A DNA stretch of 51,307 nucleotides from NCBI GenBank assembly GCA_017651645.1, contig JAGCCO010000027.1, forward strand, positions 1-51,307. Reading direction: 5' to 3'. The translations under genes and the position numbers were made by a program. Below, piece by piece: positions 47,750 through 51,307 of this stretch; position 1 is the stretch's first letter, and every line of letters starts with the position of its first letter. Under the pieces are notes generated by a model. It did not search any database, was not told the DNA's origin, and saw nothing but the letters and a program-made list of their open reading frames with translations. The DNA comes from Bacteroidales bacterium. GTDB lineage: Bacteria; Bacteroidota; Bacteroidia; Bacteroidales; F082.

Positions 47750-49027
47750 ATGAATAAAATCGACATACTATTAGGTCTCCAATGGGGCGACGAAGGCAAA
47801 GGCAAGGTGGTCGATGCCCTCACGCCGAACTATGACATCGTCTGCCGATTCCAAGGCGGTCCCAATGCAGGACACACCATCGAGTTTGAAGGCAAGAAGT
47901 TCGTGCTGCACAACATCCCTTCGGGCGTGCTCACCCCGGGCTGCATCAACCTTATCGGCAACGGCGTCATCATCGAGCCGCATATATTAAAAGGTGAAAT
48001 CGAAGGGTTGCGCGAAGCAGGTTTCGACCTACGCAAAACCTTGTTGATCGCTAACCGAGCCCATCTCATCCTTCCCACGCACCGCGCCATGGACGCTGCC
48101 AACGAAAAGGCTTTGGGCAAGATGAAAGTCGGCACCACGCTGAAAGGTATCGGTCCCACCTACACTGACAAGACCGCCCGTAGAGGGCTTCGCATCGGCG
48201 ACATCAACGCACCCGACTTCCGCGAGAAATACGAAAACCTGAAAAAAGCCCACCTGCAACAAATCGCAGGCCTTGGCTTCGAGATGCGGGGCTTCCAACT
48301 CGACGGTCTCGACTTTGCCGAATACGAGAAGCTGTGGTTCGAAGGCATCGAATATCTGAAACAATACCCATTCGTTGACGGCGAATACTTCATTAACGAG
48401 GCTCTTGACAACGGCGAGAAAGTGCTGGCCGAAGGTGCCCAAGGTTCCATGCTCGATGTGGACTTCGGCAGCTATCCCTTCGTGACATCCTCGAACGTCA
48501 TCGCCGCTGGTGTCTGCTCCGGATTGGGTGTCGCTCCAAGCCGAGTTGGCAAGGTATATGGCATCTTTAAGGCCTACTGCACCCGCGTGGGTACAGGCCC
48601 CTTCCCCACCGAACTGTTTGACGAGACAGGTGAGATGCTCCGCCAGAACGGACACGAGTTCGGTGCTACCACAGGCCGTCCACGCCGTTGCGGCTGGCTC
48701 GACCTGCCCGCATTGAAATATGCCGTCATGCTCAGCGGTGTCACCGACCTAATGATGATGAAGAGTGACGTGATGGACGACTTAGCGTCCGTGAAAGTCG
48801 CCACCGCCTACCGCTACAACGGCCAAGAGACCCAACAACTGCCTTTCGATGCCTGCACCGAGACCATGGAACCCGTTTACACTGAGATTCCTGGATGGCA
48901 GCAGAAGATTGAAAGCAAGATCCCGCAGAAACTGGAAGACTATATCAAATTTATAGAGAATTACGTCGGCGTGCCCATCAAATTTGTTTCGTACGGGCCT
49001 GATAGAACGCAAAATATTTTGAGATAA
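47750..49027 (+). CDS. purA: Adenylosuccinate synthetase
   Basis: Condenses IMP with aspartate using GTP, the first committed step to AMP. The 425-residue protein has the P-loop-like LLGLQWGDEGKGKVVD, RFQGGPNAGHTI, GTTLKGIGPTYTDK, EGAQGSMLDVDFGSYPFVTSSN and GATTGRPRRCGWLDLPAL. Length and motifs are standard. It follows the Fur-family gene across a 127-bp gap filled by a long inverted repeat, with no TAnnTTTG promoter visible, so read-through is possible. A 28-bp palindrome lies 5 bp after its stop. Confidence 0.97.
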   Translation: MNKIDILLGLQWGDEGKGKVVDALTPNYDIVCRFQGGPNAGHTIEFEGKKFVLHNIPSGVLTPGCINLIGNGVIIEPHILKGEIEGLREAGFDLRKTLLIANRAHLILPTHRAMDAANEKALGKMKVGTTLKGIGPTYTDKTARRGLRIGDINAPDFREKYENLKKAHLQQIAGLGFEMRGFQLDGLDFAEYEKLWFEGIEYLKQYPFVDGEYFINEALDNGEKVLAEGAQGSMLDVDFGSYPFVTSSNVIAAGVCSGLGVAPSRVGKVYGIFKAYCTRVGTGPFPTELFDETGEMLRQNGHEFGATTGRPRRCGWLDLPALKYAVMLSGVTDLMMMKSDVMDDLASVKVATAYRYNGQETQQLPFDACTETMEPVYTEIPGWQQKIESKIPQKLEDYIKFIENYVGVPIKFVSYGPDRTQNILR

Positions 49028-49032
49028 AACTG

Positions 49033-49060
49033 GTAGAGACGTAGCGCGCTACGTCTCTAC
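49033..49060. repeat. 28-bp perfect palindrome (GTAGAGAC family), copy 2
   Basis: Identical to the copy at 10321-10348. It lies between the purA stop and the ATP-grasp start and could reduce read-through, although no T-run follows. Confidence 0.9.
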
Positions 49061-49078
49061 AACGCAATACATATCACA

Positions 49079-50230
49079 ATGATCATTTTAGAAAAACCAT
49101 ACGTATCGGCTCCTTTAGTGGCCTATTTGGAAGAGAAACAAATCCCCGTTTTACATAACGACATGGCCGAGATGCTGAAAAGTCAAGGCCATCACCTAAA
49201 CCTTTTGGACGACAAGGCTTTCGTCGAGAAATACGAGCAAAGCCATCAGTTGTATGCCGTCTCGGAAAACGCCTTGGTGTGGCTCTATGCCCAGCTGCCC
49301 GAGTCGGAACTGGTGAAAAAGGTCAAGATTCTGAAGGATAAGGCTGCCTTCCGTCGCATCTGCCAGCAGATCTATCCCGATTTCTATTACAAAGAAGTGG
49401 AGATGAAAGCCTTGCGCAACCTCAACCCGGATGAGTTGCCGTTGCCTTTGGTGCTGAAGCCAGCTGTCGGCTTCCTCAGCGTGGGCGTGTATATCGTCCG
49501 CAATAAGACCGAATGGCAAGCTGCTTTGGACGACATCGACCAAAACTTCGCCAAGCAATGCGCCGTGTTCCCCGAGACCGTGGTGCGCAGCGAGATGTTT
49601 GTGCTCGAGCAGTTCATCGAGGGCGAGGAATATGCCGTGGATGCTTATTATGATGCCGAGGGCAAACCCAACATCATCAATATCTTCCACCACATCTTCA
49701 AGAACGAGACCGATGTCAGCGACCGCCTCTACTGCATGAGCAAGCAAATATTCGAGACCAACTATCCGGCTTTCAACCAGTTCTGCATCGACTTGAATGG
49801 CGTGCTTGGTCTGAAGAACTTCCCCATGCACGTGGAGTTCCGTGTCGACAAGAACACAGGTCGCGCCATCCCGATTGAAGTCAACCCGCTGCGTTTTGCC
49901 GGCATGTGCCTCAACGACCTGACACGCCACACCTGTCATCTGCTGCCCGTGCAAGCCTTCTTTGATGGCACGCATCCCGACTACGCCACCATGTGGAATG
50001 GCATCGAGAACGATGTGTTTAGTTTCATCGTACTGGACAAGCCTTACGACACCAACCGCGCCCTTGACTTTGAGCGCATCAAACGGCACTTTCACGGCGT
50101 GTTAGAGACCCGCGACATCAAGAACCCTGCCATGAGCATCTGGGGCTTCCTGTTCACGCAGACCACGCCCGAGCACAAAGAGGAACTGCATGAGATTTTG
50201 TTCTCTTCTTTGGAAGAGTTTATGGTATAA
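49079..50230 (+). CDS. ATP-grasp domain protein
   Basis: A 383-residue cytoplasmic ligase-type protein. Recognised by the ATP-grasp pattern: LPLVLKPAVGFLSVGVYIV (nucleotide-binding Lys), MFVLEQFIEGEEYAVDAYYD, and the metal-binding MHVEFRVDKNTGRAIPIEVNP. Such enzymes join a carboxylate to an amine or thiol through an acyl phosphate. Neither the substrate nor the pathway can be read from this sequence or its neighbours (purA upstream, a terminator and parDE downstream). Length is in the range of carbamoyl-phosphate-synthase-like ATP-grasp proteins of Bacteroidales. Confidence 0.85.
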   Translation: MIILEKPYVSAPLVAYLEEKQIPVLHNDMAEMLKSQGHHLNLLDDKAFVEKYEQSHQLYAVSENALVWLYAQLPESELVKKVKILKDKAAFRRICQQIYPDFYYKEVEMKALRNLNPDELPLPLVLKPAVGFLSVGVYIVRNKTEWQAALDDIDQNFAKQCAVFPETVVRSEMFVLEQFIEGEEYAVDAYYDAEGKPNIINIFHHIFKNETDVSDRLYCMSKQIFETNYPAFNQFCIDLNGVLGLKNFPMHVEFRVDKNTGRAIPIEVNPLRFAGMCLNDLTRHTCHLLPVQAFFDGTHPDYATMWNGIENDVFSFIVLDKPYDTNRALDFERIKRHFHGVLETRDIKNPAMSIWGFLFTQTTPEHKEELHEILFSSLEEFMV

Positions 50231-50280
50231 AAGACGCGGGACTCTCAGACAGGGGACGAGAGACGTTCCGAACAAAATGT

Positions 50281-50320
50281 TGACAAAAAGGTGGTAGGTT
50301 TACCACCTTTTTGTCATTAT
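50281..50320. terminator. Strong hairpin terminator after ATP-grasp gene
   Basis: TGACAAAAAGGTGGTA faces TACCACCTTTTTGTCA (16-bp perfect stem, GGTT loop, 50281-50316). A- and T-runs in the arms mean it can act in both directions; it isolates parDE from upstream transcription. Confidence 0.85.
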
Positions 50321-50341
50321 TTTTACAAAATCACCAGACAT

Positions 50342-50360
50342 TGTAAGAAATATTCTTACA
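50342..50360. promoter_or_regulatory. ParD operator-like inverted repeat
   Basis: TGTAAGAA-ATA-TTCTTACA has perfect 8-bp arms and overlaps the -7 element (50357-50364), so binding of a ParD dimer would block the promoter. Confidence 0.6.
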
Positions 50361-50364
50361 TTTG
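50357..50364 (+). promoter_or_regulatory. -7 element of parDE promoter
   Basis: TACATTTG fits TAnnTTTG, 20 bp before the parD start. No clear -33 element. Confidence 0.55.
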
Positions 50365-50384
50365 CGGCGTAAAAACATACCATT

Positions 50385-50636
50385 ATGAGCAGAACAGTAA
50401 CCGCTTCTATAGGTCCTCATTATGAAGATTTCATTCGTAATAGCATCCTCAGTGGCAGGTATAACAATGCCAGTGAAGTCATTCGTGAAGGTCTTCGTCG
50501 TCTTGAAGAAGATGAAGCCCGCCTGGCCGCACTTAGAGCCGCTTTGGACGAAGGCGAGGCCAGTCCTGATGTAGAGGACTTTGATCCCGAGGCTTTTCTT
50601 TCGGAAATGAAAGCTAAACGGAACGCCAATGGCTAA
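50385..50636 (+). CDS. parD: Type II antitoxin, ParD family
   Basis: An 83-residue antitoxin. The N-terminal ribbon-helix-helix (TVTASIGPHYEDFIRNSI, GRYNNASEVIREGLRRLEED) binds DNA as a dimer. The acidic C-terminus (DEGEASPDVEDFDPEAFLSE) is of the type that wraps the ParE toxin. It overlaps parE by 8 bp. Length is normal for ParD (about 80). Autoregulation is expected through the inverted repeat at 50342. Confidence 0.93.
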   Translation: MSRTVTASIGPHYEDFIRNSILSGRYNNASEVIREGLRRLEEDEARLAALRAALDEGEASPDVEDFDPEAFLSEMKAKRNANG

Positions 50637-50925
50637 CTATATTCTTTCCAAAAAGGCACAGGAAGACCTTCGCAAGATTTGGTATTACACCGTTGATACT
50701 TGGTCAGAGAAGCAAGCGGATATCTATTTCCACAATTTGATCCAATCCCTTGATTCCATTGCCGACGACCCAAACTCCGTAGGGCGTTCCTATGAAGAAG
50801 TACGTGCTGGGTATCGAGGACTACGCTCCGGAAGGCATATCATTTTCTTTCGGATACTGAAGAACGGTAAAGCAAGAATCATCCGCATCCTTCACGAACG
50901 GATGGATTTCGAGAGACATTTGTAA
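50629..50925 (+). CDS. parE: Type II toxin, ParE/RelE superfamily
   Basis: A 98-residue RelE/ParE-fold toxin with ILSKKAQEDLRKIWYYTVDT at the N-terminus, a central helix pair, VGRSYEEVRAGYRGLRSGRH and the C-terminal IIRILHERMDFERHL typical of ParE, which poisons DNA gyrase. Pairing with a ParD-type antitoxin and an 8-bp overlap make the assignment secure as a family; gyrase as target is by analogy. Confidence 0.93.
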   Translation: MANYILSKKAQEDLRKIWYYTVDTWSEKQADIYFHNLIQSLDSIADDPNSVGRSYEEVRAGYRGLRSGRHIIFFRILKNGKARIIRILHERMDFERHL

Positions 50926-50950
50926 CAACTATACGTCAATTATTCTTATT

Positions 50951-51307
50951 ATGAAAAACGCCATATTAGTATTTATCACCTTCTCCGCCCTGCTCCTTTC
51001 AGGCTGCACAGGAGAGATCAAACAAAAGGCCTTCAACGAAGAAGAAGCCTTAGAATTCCTCTATCAATACATGCCGCTCGGCGATAGCGTGGACTACACC
51101 GAGGACTACTACCGCGAGTGCGTCCACTATGCCTTCCTTGCTAAGGAAGAGTTGCCTTGGGGTGCAAGCATCCCTGAGCGCGAGTTCAAGCATTTTGTGG
51201 TGCCGGTCCGCGTCAACAACGAGAACCTCGACCGATTCAGAGCCACCTATTACGAGGAGCTGAAAGGCCGCGTGAAAGACCTTTCGCTGTATGACGCCGT
51301 CCTCGAA
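50951..51307 (+). CDS. Lipoprotein, partial (probable transglutaminase-like family)
   Basis: The first 119 codons of a gene that runs off the window. The N-terminus MKNAILVFITFSALLLSGC is a lipoprotein signal with lipobox LLSGC. The following sequence (LEFLYQYMPLGDSVDYTEDY, VHYAFLAKEELPWGASIPER, HFVVPVRVNNENLDRFRATY) resembles the N-terminal part of Bacteroidales lipoproteins that carry a transglutaminase-like core further on; that core is not in the window, so the call is from memory of the family. No promoter is evident in the 25-bp gap after parE. Confidence 0.7.
   Translation, partial: MKNAILVFITFSALLLSGCTGEIKQKAFNEEEALEFLYQYMPLGDSVDYTEDYYRECVHYAFLAKEELPWGASIPEREFKHFVVPVRVNNENLDRFRATYYEELKGRVKDLSLYDAVLE

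Overview
The window is chromosomal DNA from a member of the Bacteroidota, most likely order Bacteroidales. The signs are: TAnnTTTG -7 promoter elements (often with TTG about 19 bp upstream) instead of sigma70-type boxes, almost no Shine-Dalgarno sequences, type IX secretion (T9SS) C-terminal domains, DUF6089 beside uppS-bamA-skp-skp, a relA/spoT-fur-purA block, and FN3/FISUMP-like surface lipoproteins. GC content is near 50 %. The species cannot be named from the sequence.

Layout. 1-2632: tRNA-Asp and the iorA-iorB indolepyruvate oxidoreductase operon (minus). 2647-8196 (minus): an N-acetylmuramoyl-alanine amidase with a T9SS tail, a CHU_C (T9SS type B) protein coupled to a DUF1573 lipoprotein, then yajC, a YbbR-like gene and coaE. 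8305-14085 (plus): urocanate hydratase, a two-gene toxin-antitoxin-like cassette (HTH-DUF6922 plus an AbiEii-type nucleotidyltransferase), a biotin-dependent-type carboxyltransferase whose carrier domain lacks the usual lysine, and a small outer-membrane barrel. 14207-22078: carbohydrate genes, namely a secreted GH31, branching enzyme GlgB, a cytoplasmic alpha-amylase-family enzyme, and a secreted GH29 fucosidase with a PA14 domain. 22107-28155: a CpcT/CpeT-like secreted protein, oligopeptidase B, an alpha-oxoamine synthase-family PLP enzyme, and a divergent SDR-VOC operon. 28226-38735 (minus): lepA, dprA, rsgA, nadK, DUF6089, uppS, bamA and two skp-like chaperones, a long housekeeping and envelope-biogenesis run. 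38808-44674 (minus): three tandem paralogous lipoproteins with conserved N-terminal modules and strongly divergent C-termini. 44914-50230 (plus): relA/spoT, a Fur-family regulator, purA and an ATP-grasp protein. 50385-50925: a ParDE toxin-antitoxin pair. 50951 to the end: the start of a lipoprotein.

No gap between genes exceeds 300 bp, but many gaps hold repeats. The main classes are: arrays of 7-bp units (TTKAGAG direct arrays beside start or stop codons, and inverted arrays of TTAGCNN or CTATGGC type); 28-bp GTAGAGAC...GTCTCTAC palindromes; a GATTGCTTCG...CGCAATGAC element; and a CCCTTCGACAGGCTCAGGG element lying in frame inside oligopeptidase B. No reverse transcriptase, transposase, integrase, phage gene, CRISPR array or rRNA was seen. 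The most unusual loci are the HTH-DUF6922/AbiEii cassette with its own operator-like palindrome, the tandem lipoprotein triplet, the heptad-repeat families, and the lysine-less biotinyl domain.
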